From Armatimonadota bacterium (GTDB lineage Bacteria > Sysuimicrobiota > Sysuimicrobiia > Sysuimicrobiales > Humicultoraceae), in contig JAVKHP010000001.1 in assembly GCA_031459855.1 (NCBI GenBank), positions 292,059 to 356,058 of the forward strand: a DNA stretch of 64,000 nt. The letters run 5' to 3'. Numbering within the stretch: the stretch's first letter is position 1; each line of letters begins with the position of its first letter. Under the pieces are notes generated by a model. The model saw only the letters and a list, made by a program, of their open reading frames with translations. It did not search any database and had not been told where the DNA came from. Position numbers and translations under genes: made by a program. This document shows, piece after piece, positions 51,215 to 59,571 of this stretch.

Positions 51215-52066
51215 GTGAGCCAGGACGCCACCCCGGCCCCCACGGCCCTGGCTGGCCGCCCGGCGGGCGGGCCGGGCCGGCCGCGCGCTGCCGCCCGCCC
51301 GCGCCTGCCCCTGGGCGAGCTGCGCTCGTGGACCGTGTTCGCTATCATCGTCACCGGTGCGTGGGAGGTCGCCTCCCGCGTCTACGCGCAACCCTACCTG
51401 CTGCCCGCGCCCTCGGCGATCGCCCGCGAGCTGCGCGACAACGCCGAGCTGGTCTTCGGCTACACGTGGATCACGACGCAGGAAGTGGTAGCAGGCTTCC
51501 TCATCGGCGCGGCGGCGGCGCTGCTGGGGGCCATGGTGTTCATCTGGCTGCCCCGGGGGCTCGAGCAGTTCCTGTTCCGCATCGTGGTGACGCTGAACAG
51601 CACCCCGTTCGTGGCCCTGGCGTCGCTGGCGGTGGTCTGGTTCGGGCTGGGCCTGCGCAGCAAGGTGATCATCGCAGCCCTCTACACCTTCTTCGCGGTG
51701 CTCTACACCACCCACAAGGAGTTCGTCTCGGTCGAGGTCATCCGCGAGCAGCTCCTGGACGTCTACAACGCCACCTGGTGGCAGCGCATCGTGCTGTTGA
51801 AGATCCCCTCGGCGCTGCCCATCATCTTCGTGAGCCTCAAGGGCGGCGTCATGGCCGCGGTGAACGGCGCCATCGTCGGCGAGCTCTACGGGGCGTCCGA
51901 GGGCCTGGGGTACATGATCCTCGACTCCCGCTACGTGGCCAACACCACCCGGGTGTTCCTGGCCGCGGTCTTCTGTACCGTGATCGGGTGGCTGCTGCTC
52001 GGCGTCGTGACCGTGGCCGAGCGGCTGGCGCTGCCCTGGCACGTGAGCATGGCAGAACGCCGCTAG
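51215..52066 (+). CDS. Nitrate/taurine-type ABC transporter permease
   Basis: A 283-residue inner-membrane importer subunit with about six hydrophobic segments and the SsuC signature (NSTPFVALASLAVVWFGLGL and LDVYNATWWQRIVLLKIPSA). GTG 51215 starts 26 bases after the cytosine deaminase. A long polar N-terminus of about 35 residues precedes the first helix. With the following receptor and ATPase it forms a complete importer next to a pyrimidine deaminase. Confidence 0.92.
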   Translation: MSQDATPAPTALAGRPAGGPGRPRAAARPRLPLGELRSWTVFAIIVTGAWEVASRVYAQPYLLPAPSAIARELRDNAELVFGYTWITTQEVVAGFLIGAAAALLGAMVFIWLPRGLEQFLFRIVVTLNSTPFVALASLAVVWFGLGLRSKVIIAALYTFFAVLYTTHKEFVSVEVIREQLLDVYNATWWQRIVLLKIPSALPIIFVSLKGGVMAAVNGAIVGELYGASEGLGYMILDSRYVANTTRVFLAAVFCTVIGWLLLGVVTVAERLALPWHVSMAERR

Positions 52067-52213
52067 GGGGTGAGCAGGGCACCGACGGCCTGGCCCGCCG
52101 GGCATCGCACGACGCACGTGTCCTGTCCGCCGGCCCCAGCGGTGTCGCACAGCGTGCGGCCGCGGGGGTGGGCTCGGCGGAGACCGTGGATTTGCAACGA
52201 GGAGGAGGATGCG

Positions 52214-53218
52214 ATGCGCACTGCACTGCGGCTCGCCGTGATGGTGGTGGCGCTCGCCGTGCTCCTGGGCCCGACGCCCGTGCTGCGGGCGCAGGGCAGG
52301 ACGGCGGTGACGATCTTCGAGGCCTGGTTCATCCACAACGAGTCCATGGGGGACCCGGTCGCGGTGGAGAAGGGCTTCTACAGGCAGCTGAACCTGGACG
52401 TCAAGGTGGTGGGCGGTGGTCCGGGCCTGTCGCCCATCGAGCGCACCATGGCCGAGGCCAAGAAGGGCGTGATCGCGTTTGGCGTCGACTACCCCTACAA
52501 CATCCTCGAGGCCCGGGAGAAGCAGCGGCTGCCGCTGGTCGTCGTGGCCCACGACTTCCAGAAGTCGGCGGTGCGCCTGCTGTCGTGGAAGGAGCTGAAG
52601 GGCCCGCAGGACATCTCGGGCGTCGTCGCCACGTGGATCGGCTACGACAAGCAGATCAAGGCCGCCATCGGCCCCGACTGGGAGAAGAAGATCCGGATCG
52701 TCAACCAGCAGGGCGACCCGGCCACCATCGGCTCGTGGCTGAAGAAGGAGTACACCTTCGCCCACGCCATGGCCTACAACGAGGTCCTGGTGGCCAAGCG
52801 GATGGCCAAGGAGAAGTACTGGGTCTACGACTTCCCCAGCTTCGGCATCGACTGGCCCGAGAACGTGGTCTTCACCACCGAGGAGATCGTGCAGAAGTAC
52901 CCCCAGGTGGTCCAGGCGTTCGTCACCGGGCGCTACCAGGGCTACAAGTACGCGCTGGCCAACCGTCAGGAGGCCGTGCAGATCCTGCTGAAGTACAACA
53001 GCAACCTCAAGGGGAACGAGGCCCACGAGCTGGAGGGGATGGACGCCATCGCGGCCATCATGATCACCGACGGCTCGAAGAAGAACGGCCTGGGCTGGGT
53101 CGACCCGGCCGCGTGGGACCGCGTGGCGCGGGACATGGTGCGCGCCAAGCTGCTGCCGGCCTCGGCCAACCACAAGGCCGCGTTCACGACCAGGTTCCCC
53201 AGCAAGGTGCTGCCGTAG
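52214..53218 (+). CDS. NMT1/SsuA-type solute-binding protein
   Basis: A 334-residue periplasmic receptor. ATG 52214 follows GGAGGAGG. The signal peptide covers residues 1-27 (LRLAVMVVALAVLLG to VLRAQ), no lipobox. Core features: NESMGDPVAVEKGFYRQLNL, GVIAFGVDYPYNILEAREKQ, ENVVFTTEEIVQKYPQVVQA and VTGRYQGYKYALANRQEA. It is related to nitrate/taurine and pyrimidine-precursor receptors; the neighbouring deaminase points to a pyrimidine-like ligand. Confidence 0.9.
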   Translation: MRTALRLAVMVVALAVLLGPTPVLRAQGRTAVTIFEAWFIHNESMGDPVAVEKGFYRQLNLDVKVVGGGPGLSPIERTMAEAKKGVIAFGVDYPYNILEAREKQRLPLVVVAHDFQKSAVRLLSWKELKGPQDISGVVATWIGYDKQIKAAIGPDWEKKIRIVNQQGDPATIGSWLKKEYTFAHAMAYNEVLVAKRMAKEKYWVYDFPSFGIDWPENVVFTTEEIVQKYPQVVQAFVTGRYQGYKYALANRQEAVQILLKYNSNLKGNEAHELEGMDAIAAIMITDGSKKNGLGWVDPAAWDRVARDMVRAKLLPASANHKAAFTTRFPSKVLP

Positions 53219-53330
53219 CGCGCACGGTGCTGGGCCAGCGCCGCACCGGACAGGAGGCGCACCACCGCGGCGGTAGAGGACCGCGCCACAGCCGGTGCGC
53301 CACCTGTCACCCGTGCCACACCGCAGCAAG

Positions 53331-53366
53331 GCCGGAGGGGAGGCGGACGTGCGCCTCCCCTCCGGC
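53331..53366 (+). promoter_or_regulatory. Hairpin overlapping the ATPase ribosome-binding site
   Basis: GCCGGAGGGGAGGC and GCCTCCCCTCCGGC form a perfect 14-base inverted repeat with an 8-base loop. The left arm contains the only good ribosome-binding sequence, and the loop contains the GTG start used here. Folding would hide translation initiation, or the element may simply be a processing/terminator hairpin between receptor and ATPase genes. Confidence 0.5.
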
Positions 53367-54251
53367 ACGCCACCCCTGAGCATGGGCGCTGCACCCGGCG
53401 ACGTGATCATCCGCCTGGAGCACCTCTCCAAGGCGTACGCGTTGGGCCGGACGGCCCGTGACGCGGCGACCCTCGACGTGGTGCGGGACGTCTCCCTCGA
53501 GATCCGGCGCCGCGAGTTCGTCTCGATCATCGGCCCCTCCGGCTGCGGGAAGACCACGGTGCTGTTCATGCTGGCCGGGCTGCGCGAGCCCACCGCCGGA
53601 CGGATCGAGGTCGCCGGCCGGCCCCCACGGGAGGCCGTGCGCGCGGGGCTGTCCACGGTGATCTTCCAGCAGCCGGTGCTGTTCGAGTGGCTGACCGCCG
53701 AGGAGAACGTGCTGCTGCCGCTGCGCATGCGCGACCCCCGGTGGTGGGCCTGGCCCCTGCGCCGGCGCCACCACCTGGCGGCCGCACGGCGGGCCCTGGA
53801 GCTGGTGGACCTGGTGCCGTTCGCCGGCTACTACCCGGACAAGCTCTCGGGCGGCATGCAGCAGCGGGTGGCGCTGGCGCGGGCCCTCACCCTCGATCCC
53901 CAGGTGCTGCTGATGGACGAGCCGTTTGGGGCCCTGGACGAGATCACCCGGGACCGGATGAACCTGGAGCTGCTCCGGCTCTTCCAGGACCGCCAGCTCA
54001 CCATCGTCTTCGTGACCCACTCGATCGAGGAAGCGGTGTTCCTCTCGGACCGCGTGGTCGTCATGAGCCGCGGCCCCTCGCCACGCACGGGGTCGAGCGT
54101 CGTGCGCGTCATCGATGTCGACCTCCCCCACCCCCGCCACCTGGCCCTCAAAGAGGAGGCCGCGTTCTTCCAGAAGGTCAGGGAAGGCCGCGAGGCGCTG
54201 CGGGAGGCCCAGGCAATCGGTCAGCCGAGCGCGGCGCTGGTGGCCCCGTAG
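53349..54251 (+). CDS. Nitrate/taurine-type ABC transporter ATPase
   Basis: The 300-residue nucleotide-binding subunit (289 if ATG 53382 is used). It carries Walker [10 protein letters not shown] near residue 64, Q-loop [20 protein letters not shown], signature [20 protein letters not shown], Walker [13 protein letters not shown] and [14 protein letters not shown]. Its C-terminal 50 residues after the domain follow the SsuB pattern. The 3' end overlaps the convergent GNAT gene by 31 bases. The start is unsettled because the ribosome-binding site lies in a hairpin. Confidence 0.92.
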   Translation: MRLPSGTPPLSMGAAPGDVIIRLEHLSKAYALGRTARDAATLDVVRDVSLEIRRREFVSIIGPSGCGKTTVLFMLAGLREPTAGRIEVAGRPPREAVRAGLSTVIFQQPVLFEWLTAEENVLLPLRMRDPRWWAWPLRRRHHLAAARRALELVDLVPFAGYYPDKLSGGMQQRVALARALTLDPQVLLMDEPFGALDEITRDRMNLELLRLFQDRQLTIVFVTHSIEEAVFLSDRVVVMSRGPSPRTGSSVVRVIDVDLPHPRHLALKEEAAFFQKVREGREALREAQAIGQPSAALVAP

Positions 54252-55138
54252 ATCTGCGCCCGCCGGCCCGGCGGCCGGCGGGCGCCCAGCACCATGTAGT
54301 GCGTGGACCGCACGTGCCGGAGGCCCGCGCGCTCCAGCAGCGGCGGGGCGTCCACGTTGGCGCGCGGGACCAGCGCCACTGGCCCGCTCTCGAACCCCAG
54401 GGCCCAGGCTGCCGCCAGCAGCGCCGCCGCGTCGGCAGGGGAGGCGGCCGCCCACGGCCCCAGGCGCCGGGGCTGGGCCACCAGGTAGCTCCTGACGGCG
54501 CCGTCGGACGCGCAGATCACCAGCGCGCGACCGGGGTGCGCGGTCACCAGCTCGCGGAGCACCGCGCGCCGGTCGCCGCCGAAGATGCGGGCGTCGGCGG
54601 CCGCGAGCGCCTCGACCTCGTCGGCGTGCAGCGCGCGGACGGAGCCAGCGGGCGTCCCCTCCTCGGCCCCGGCACCGAAGCGCACGCTGGCGCCGGCGTC
54701 GGCCCCACCGGTCGCCTGGCCTCCGCCGTCCCCGCCATACTCCCAGATGTCCGTGGCGTCCACCGCGACGAAGCCCACACGCCGGCACAGCACGGCGCCC
54801 GCGTCGCTGGCGTCGACGACCACGAGGGGGATGCCGCGGGAGGCGATCCAGCCCAGCCAGTGCTGGAGCAGCGCTGCGCCGATCCCGCGCCCCTGGGCCT
54901 CGGGGGCCACCGCGAACAGACCGCCGTAGACGAACCGGCCGTAGTCCAGGCCGCCGATCACGCCCACGGGCGTCCCGTCCTCGAGCGCCAGGAACCACCC
55001 GTCGGCCTGCAGGCGGAGCAACTGCTGCAGCGAGCCCAGCCGGCTCTCCTCGATCAAAAAGGCCGCCCGCACGATCCGATCTGCGGCCGCCAGATCGTCC
55101 TGGGCCAGCGGCCGGATGACCGGGGCGGCCCGCGCCAC
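54221..55138 (-). CDS. Tandem GNAT-domain acetyltransferase
   Basis: A 305-residue protein with two GNAT folds in a row. The first is complete, with the acetyl-CoA motif VAPEAQGRGIGAALLQHWL near residue 85 and GFVAVDATDIWEY. After an Ala/Gly linker the second half (VRALHADEVEALAAADARIF, SYLVAQPRRLGPW, VDAPPLLERAGLRHVRSTHY) is diverged, as in the YitH/Rv0428-like acetyltransferases. The GTG start shares a base with the stop of the RidA gene (TAGTG). Substrate unknown, possibly an amine or amino acid. Confidence 0.85.
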   Translation of the reverse strand: MARAAPVIRPLAQDDLAAADRIVRAAFLIEESRLGSLQQLLRLQADGWFLALEDGTPVGVIGGLDYGRFVYGGLFAVAPEAQGRGIGAALLQHWLGWIASRGIPLVVVDASDAGAVLCRRVGFVAVDATDIWEYGGDGGGQATGGADAGASVRFGAGAEEGTPAGSVRALHADEVEALAAADARIFGGDRRAVLRELVTAHPGRALVICASDGAVRSYLVAQPRRLGPWAAASPADAAALLAAAWALGFESGPVALVPRANVDAPPLLERAGLRHVRSTHYMVLGARRPPGRRAQIYGATSAALG

Positions 55139-55596
55139 TACTCCACCTCGAGGACCATCTCGATCTCGACGGCGATGTTGCGGGGTAACGCGCCCATCCC
55201 CACCGCCGAGCGGGCGTGCCGGCCGGCGTCGCCGTACAGCGCCACCAGCAGGTCGGAGCACCCGTTGATGACCTCGGGCTGCCGGTCGAACTCCGGGGTG
55301 CAGTTGACCATGCCCAGCACCTTGACGACCCGCTTCACGCGGTCCAGGTCGCCCAGCGCCTCCTTCACCGAGGCCAGGCAGTTGAGCGCCACCAGCCGGG
55401 CGGCCTCGTAGCCCTGCTCGACCGTCAGGTCCCGGCCCACCTTGCCGGTGTACACGAGCGTCCCGTCGCGGTGCGGCCCGTGGCCGGAGACGAACAGCAG
55501 GTTGCCCGTGCGCACGGTGCGCACGTAGTTGGCCACCGGCGCTGGCGGCGGTGGCAGCTGCAGCCCCATCTCGGCGAGCTTGGCTTCGACCTTCAT
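55138..55596 (-). CDS. RidA-family (YjgF/UK114) protein
   Basis: A 152-residue trimeric deaminase-like protein; RidA relatives hydrolyse reactive enamines and imines or act as accessory deaminases in pyrimidine and amino acid catabolism. It begins VEAKLAEMGLQLPPPPAPVANYV and contains LLFVSGHGPHRDG, ALNCLASVKEALGDLDRVKR and a C-terminal LPRNIAVEIEMVLEVE. This is the longer subgroup with a PPPPAPV opening rather than classical RidA. ATG 55596 has GAGGAGGAG upstream. It is coupled to the GNAT gene. Confidence 0.9.
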   Translation of the reverse strand: MKVEAKLAEMGLQLPPPPAPVANYVRTVRTGNLLFVSGHGPHRDGTLVYTGKVGRDLTVEQGYEAARLVALNCLASVKEALGDLDRVKRVVKVLGMVNCTPEFDRQPEVINGCSDLLVALYGDAGRHARSAVGMGALPRNIAVEIEMVLEVE

Positions 55597-55750
55597 GCAT
55601 CTCCTCCTCGAGGACCGTGATGTGATCGGCCGCTGGAGGATATACGACGCACGTGGGGATCGTCCCGCCGGCAGCACGGCACCGGGGCCGCAGCGACACC
55701 TGCGAGCCGGTGGTGCGGAACGAGGGCGAACGCGTCAGGCAGCTCGCGCT

Positions 55751-56173
55751 CTACGCCGGGAAGGTGCGCGGGTCGAGCCGGCGGACATCGGGGACCGCAT
55801 CGAAGTCGGCATCGGCAGTGAGGATCTCCTCGATGCCGTGCCGCAGCATGATCGCCAGGTGGATGAGGTCGCGCGGACTCAGCCGGTCGTGGCGCTCCGC
55901 CAGGGCGCGGGCCTGGCGCACGTCCTGTTCGTCGACGGCAAAGACGCGTCCGGCCATCAGGCGGGTGAAGGCGTCGAAGACGTGAAATCCAGCCGCGCGC
56001 TGCCCGATGTGCCAGTAACGGTAGAGGATCTCCTGAAGGACCTCGGAATCGGTGACGCCGTCGACTCGTCCGTCCACCAGCGCCTCGATGACCCGCCGCG
56101 CAGGCTCGACCAGGGGATGCGCGGCGCCCGCGGCGTACATCGGGATGTTCGTATCGATGAAGACGCGGGACAC
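55751..56173 (-). CDS. PIN-domain toxin (VapC-like)
   Basis: A 140-residue predicted ribonuclease of the PIN family. Acidic active-site residues can be placed at Asp7 (VFIDTNIPMYAAG), Glu44 (TDSEVLQEIL), Asp102 (LSPRDLIHLAIML) and Asp121/123 (ILTADADFDAVP). The start lies 2 bases after the antitoxin stop, so the two are one unit. Likely inhibits translation when freed from the antitoxin by cleaving RNA. Confidence 0.9.
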   Translation of the reverse strand: MSRVFIDTNIPMYAAGAAHPLVEPARRVIEALVDGRVDGVTDSEVLQEILYRYWHIGQRAAGFHVFDAFTRLMAGRVFAVDEQDVRQARALAERHDRLSPRDLIHLAIMLRHGIEEILTADADFDAVPDVRRLDPRTFPA

Positions 56174-56175
56174 GG

Positions 56176-56424
56176 CTAGCCGTGGCGGGCCCGCGCTTCG
56201 GCGATCTCGTGCTCCATCTGCGGCCAGTCCGCTACCGGCGCGCCGACCGCGAACAGCGCTCGGGCCGCCTGCAGCCGCGTCTCGCGATCGTACTGGAGAC
56301 GGAACTCGATGGCCTCACGCACCAGCTGGGCCACCGACACCCCACGGCGGTGTGCCTCGTCCCGCAATAGCTGAAGTGTGTGGGCTGGGAGTCTGATCTC
56401 TAATCGATCCGTAAGTTGCGGCAT
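56176..56424 (-). CDS. Ribbon-helix-helix antitoxin
   Basis: An 82-residue partner of the PIN toxin. Residues 1-45 form a ribbon-helix-helix (RLEIRLPAHTLQLLRDEAHR, GVSVAQLVREAIEFRL), which binds DNA as a dimer; the charged tail DWPQMEHEIAEARARHG should wrap the toxin. ATG 56424 has GGAGAGG upstream. A promoter and an inverted repeat upstream point to autoregulation. Confidence 0.88.
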   Translation of the reverse strand: MPQLTDRLEIRLPAHTLQLLRDEAHRRGVSVAQLVREAIEFRLQYDRETRLQAARALFAVGAPVADWPQMEHEIAEARARHG

Positions 56425-56478
56425 ATCGCACCTCTCCATCGTGATCGTACGAGTATTGCATGCTTCGCCGGTGCCATT

Positions 56479-56499
56479 TACCGTAATCCGGCTACGGTA
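56479..56499. promoter_or_regulatory. Operator of the toxin-antitoxin pair
   Basis: TACCGTA and TACGGTA form a perfect 7-base inverted repeat with 7 bases between, placed between the -10 box and the antitoxin start. Ribbon-helix-helix antitoxins bind such sites to repress their own operon. Confidence 0.55.
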
Positions 56500-56511
56500 T
56501 GCCTTAACGTA

Positions 56512-56541
56512 ATTATTCGCTACCCAGGACACAGTTGTCAA
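56512..56541 (-). promoter_or_regulatory. Sigma-70-type promoter of the toxin-antitoxin pair
   Basis: On the minus strand a perfect TTGACA (56541-56536) and AATAAT (5 of 6, 56517-56512) are 18 bases apart, about 90 bases before the antitoxin ATG. The patch is strikingly AT-rich. Confidence 0.65.
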
Positions 56542-56832
56542 CGGTGGACAGGAGATCGGCTGTCTACCTCACCGGTACCATGCCGCCTCAGACCGCACGC
56601 ACAGCGTGGGGATAGGGCGCGACACGCCACGCTCCGGCGCAGGCCCGGAGCCCCTTCGGCGCCTGCCCCCAGGCGGCCCCTGCGCGACGGCGTGTCGGCT
56701 CGGCGAGCACCCCGTGGGATTGACGCCGTCGGCCTGACCGCACACACTACGCGTACCGATGCATAGGGCTCGCCCGTGCGACGGCACGTAAGGCGGCCGT
56801 TCGGGTGCGAGCCGGCAGCTCGGAGGCTGCCG
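56542..56832. other. Intergenic region without recognised gene
   Basis: About 290 bases between the toxin-antitoxin promoter and the HAD hydrolase. GC-rich; no gene, hairpin or terminator that I can defend. Confidence 0.4.
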
Positions 56833-57525
56833 ATGGATCTCCAGGTCGTGACCTTCGACGTCTACTCCGCCCTGTACGACATCACCGCGGGCCTGGCGGC
56901 GGCGGTCGGTGAGCTCTTCAGGCGCCGGGGGCTGGCGCAGGATCCCGTGCCGATCGCACGGACCTGGCGGCAGAAGCACATGGAGTACCTGCTGGTGGCC
57001 ACCGCGCTGGCGCGCGAGCCCGCCTCCAACCGCCGCGCCATCGAGCTCACGGCCCGCTGGACGCTACGGACGCTGGACCCGCCGCTCTCAGACGCGGAGC
57101 TGGCCGACCTCGTGGCGTCCTGGACGCGCCTGCCCCCCTGGCCCGAGGCGCTCGAGGTGCTGGCGGCGGTGCGGCGCCGGCCGCTGCGGCTGGCCACGCT
57201 CTCCAACGGCGACGAGGCGATGCAGCGCGCCCTGCTGGCGGCCACGCTGCCCGTACCGTTCGACGACGTCATCTCCACCGAGGGCGGGCAGTTCAAACCA
57301 CACCCCTCGGTCTACGCCCGAGCGCTACAGCGGCTCGGCGTCGAGGCCAGCGCCGTGCTGCACGTGGCGGGCTCGCCCACCGACGCCATGGGCGCCACCG
57401 CTGCCGGCATCCGGACCGTGTGGGTGAACCGCACCGGTGACGCCGTGCTCGACCCGCGGTTTGCGCCGGCGGTGGAGGTGGCCGATCTCCGGGGACTCCT
57501 GCCCCTGCTCGACCGACCGGCGTAA
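56833..57525 (+). CDS. HAD-superfamily hydrolase (haloacid dehalogenase type II-like)
   Basis: A 230-residue cytoplasmic hydrolase. Motif I is VVTFDVYSALYDI with nucleophile Asp9 and Tyr in the type II dehalogenase pattern; motif II is LATLSNGDEAMQRAL; motif III Lys lies in GGQFKPHPSVYARAL; motif IV is LHVAGSPTDAMGATAAGI. The canonical DVYGTL becomes DVYSAL, and motif IV has Ser-Pro-Thr-Asp. Phosphatase or 2-haloacid dehalogenase activity are both possible. ATG 56833 follows GGAGGCTGCCG. It stands alone, convergent with the peptide importer. Confidence 0.88.
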   Translation: MDLQVVTFDVYSALYDITAGLAAAVGELFRRRGLAQDPVPIARTWRQKHMEYLLVATALAREPASNRRAIELTARWTLRTLDPPLSDAELADLVASWTRLPPWPEALEVLAAVRRRPLRLATLSNGDEAMQRALLAATLPVPFDDVISTEGGQFKPHPSVYARALQRLGVEASAVLHVAGSPTDAMGATAAGIRTVWVNRTGDAVLDPRFAPAVEVADLRGLLPLLDRPA

Positions 57526-57544
57526 TATCCGTCGGCCCGCCGGC

Positions 57545-58444
57545 TCACGTGCGCAGCCGCGGGTCGAAGTGGTCGCGCAGCGCGTCGCCGAACACGTTGA
57601 ACGCCAGGACGGCCAGGCTGATGACGAGCCCGGGGAAGACGGCCATCCACGGCGCCTTGGTGGCGAAGTCGACGGCCGCTCCCCGCAGCATCAGGCCCCA
57701 GGCCGGCGTCGGCTCCGAGACGCCCAGCCCCAGGAACGACAGCGACGCCTCCAGGAGGATGGCCTGTCCCAGGAAGGCGGTGAGCATCACCAGGTAGGGC
57801 GCCATGACGTTGGGCGCCATGTGCCGGCGGATGATGTGGCCATGGGAGCCGCCTACCGCCCGCGCCGCCTCGATGTACACCATCTGGCGCACGGCCAGGG
57901 CGCTGCTGCGCACCACCCGCGCGGCCCGCGGCAGGAACGAGAGCGCGATGGCCACGATCAGCTTGTCGGTGCCGGCACCGATCAAGGCCACGACGGCCAT
58001 GGCCAGGATGATGATGGGGAAGGCGAGCAGCACCTCCACCAGCCGCTGCACCAGCAGGTCGGTCAGGCCGCCGAAGTAGGCGCTGGCCACTCCGATGGCC
58101 GCACCGGCGGTCGCGCCCAGCACCGACGCGCCGAACCCCACCAGCGTGGCGGTACGTGCCCCGTAGAGGATGCGGCTGAAGACGTCGCGGCCGAACGCGT
58201 CGCTGCCAAACCAGTGGGCGCGCCCGGGCGGGGCGAACATCGCGGCGAAGTCCGTGGCCAGCGGGTCGTAGGGCGCCAGCCGGGGCGCCAGCAGCCCGGC
58301 CAGCAGCATGGCGGCGATCACCGCGGCGCCGGCCGCGCCCACCGGGTAGCGGCGGACGAAGCGCCAGGCCGGGTGGCGCCGCGGGCGCAACGGCGGCGCG
58401 AGCCGCACACCGGCGAGGACGTCGGCGTCGGCCTGTGGCGCCAT
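57545..58444 (-). CDS. Peptide/nickel-type ABC permease (DppC-like)
   Basis: A 299-residue inner-membrane subunit of an Opp/Dpp-type importer. It has an N-terminal helix (YPVGAAGAAVIAAMLLAGLL), the DppC opening HWFGSDAFGRDVFSRILYG near residue 80 and the permease signature EAARAVGGSHGHIIRRHMAP near 200. ATG 58444 was chosen; upstream in-frame codons exist but give an unusual basic extension. The gene begins 83 bases past the end of dppB-like. It is last in the three-gene operon; ATPase genes are missing from the window. Confidence 0.91.
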   Translation of the reverse strand: MAPQADADVLAGVRLAPPLRPRRHPAWRFVRRYPVGAAGAAVIAAMLLAGLLAPRLAPYDPLATDFAAMFAPPGRAHWFGSDAFGRDVFSRILYGARTATLVGFGASVLGATAGAAIGVASAYFGGLTDLLVQRLVEVLLAFPIIILAMAVVALIGAGTDKLIVAIALSFLPRAARVVRSSALAVRQMVYIEAARAVGGSHGHIIRRHMAPNVMAPYLVMLTAFLGQAILLEASLSFLGLGVSEPTPAWGLMLRGAAVDFATKAPWMAVFPGLVISLAVLAFNVFGDALRDHFDPRLRT

Positions 58445-58526
58445 CACGCTCCGGCGCACCTGCGCACGCCTGCGCCCTGGCGCCGCACCTCCGCTGCGCG
58501 CCCGCGGGTCCACCCTCAGCTGCCGC

Positions 58527-59480
58527 CTATTGGTAAGCCACCCGCGGGTCGATCCACGCATAGAGCAGGTCGGTGAGGAAGTTGACCAGCACGTAGGCCG
58601 TGGCCACCAGCAGCAGCAGGCCCTGGATCAGCGTGTAGTCGCGCTGGGCAATGGCGTCCACGATCAGCTTGCCGATGCCGTTGAGGTTGAACACCTGCTC
58701 GGTGACCACCAGGCCGCCGATCAGGAAGGCGAACTCGAGGCCGATCACCGTCACCACGGGCATCAAGGCGTTGCGCAGGGCGTGGCGGCGCAGGATCGTC
58801 CGCCGCTCCAGCCCCTTGGCCCAGGCGGTGCGGATGTAGTCCTCGCGCAGCACCTCCAGCAACGCCGAGCGCGTCATGCGGGTGGCCACCGCCGAGTACC
58901 GGTACCCCACGGCCAGGGCGGGCCAGATCAGCTGGGCCAGGTTGGCCCGCGGGTTCTCCCACAGGGAGGTGAACGTCAACGGCGGCAGGTACCGGAAGAC
59001 CGAGAGCAGGAACAGGATGATGAGGATCCCCAGCCAGAAGGACGGGACCGCCAGCCCGGCGACGCTGAAGACCTGCACCAGGTGGTCGGGCCAGCGGCCG
59101 CGGTAGACGGCCGCCACCGTCCCCAGCGGGATGGCGATGGCCGTGGCGAGGAGCGTGGCCATCACCGCCAGCTGCAACGACAGCTCCAGGCGCAGGGCGA
59201 TCTCCTTAGCCACCGGCTCGCCCGACCACATCGACAGCCCGAGGTCGCCGCGGACGATGCCGGTCATCCAGGCCGCAAACTGCGCCCACAGCGGCCGGTC
59301 CAGGCCCAGGCGCGCGCGCTCGGCGGCCAGGACCTGCGGCGTCACGTACGAGCCGCCCAGTACCATGCGCAGCTCCACGATGTCGCCCGGGACCACGCGC
59401 ACCAACACGAAGATCAGCACCGCCACCGACAGCAGCGTCGGCACCATCAGGAGCAGACGGGTCAGGACGTAACGTTGCAC
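58527..59480 (-). CDS. Peptide/nickel-type ABC permease (DppB-like)
   Basis: The 317-residue partner permease. It opens with the canonical RYVLTRLLLMVPTLLSVAVL and VRVVPGDIVELRMVLGGSYV, holds AERARLGLDRPLWAQFAAWM and ends NFLTDLLYAWIDPRVAYQ, all DppB-like. The cytoplasmic loop RTAWAKGLERRTILRRHALR contacts the ATPase. GTG 59480 begins 91 bases after the receptor gene. Confidence 0.93.
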   Translation of the reverse strand: MQRYVLTRLLLMVPTLLSVAVLIFVLVRVVPGDIVELRMVLGGSYVTPQVLAAERARLGLDRPLWAQFAAWMTGIVRGDLGLSMWSGEPVAKEIALRLELSLQLAVMATLLATAIAIPLGTVAAVYRGRWPDHLVQVFSVAGLAVPSFWLGILIILFLLSVFRYLPPLTFTSLWENPRANLAQLIWPALAVGYRYSAVATRMTRSALLEVLREDYIRTAWAKGLERRTILRRHALRNALMPVVTVIGLEFAFLIGGLVVTEQVFNLNGIGKLIVDAIAQRDYTLIQGLLLLVATAYVLVNFLTDLLYAWIDPRVAYQ

Positions 59481-59571
59481 AGCATCACCCCGGACGCCGG
59501 CCGCTGCCCGGGGACGAGGGTCGCGCGTCGTGCGGGGGGCGGCGCCGCAGGCGCCGCCCCCTCGCGGGAGT

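Noticed and set aside
53219-53400. TPP riboswitch near the NMT1-type receptor
   Set aside because: A CTGAG string occurs but the conserved TPP core elements are absent.
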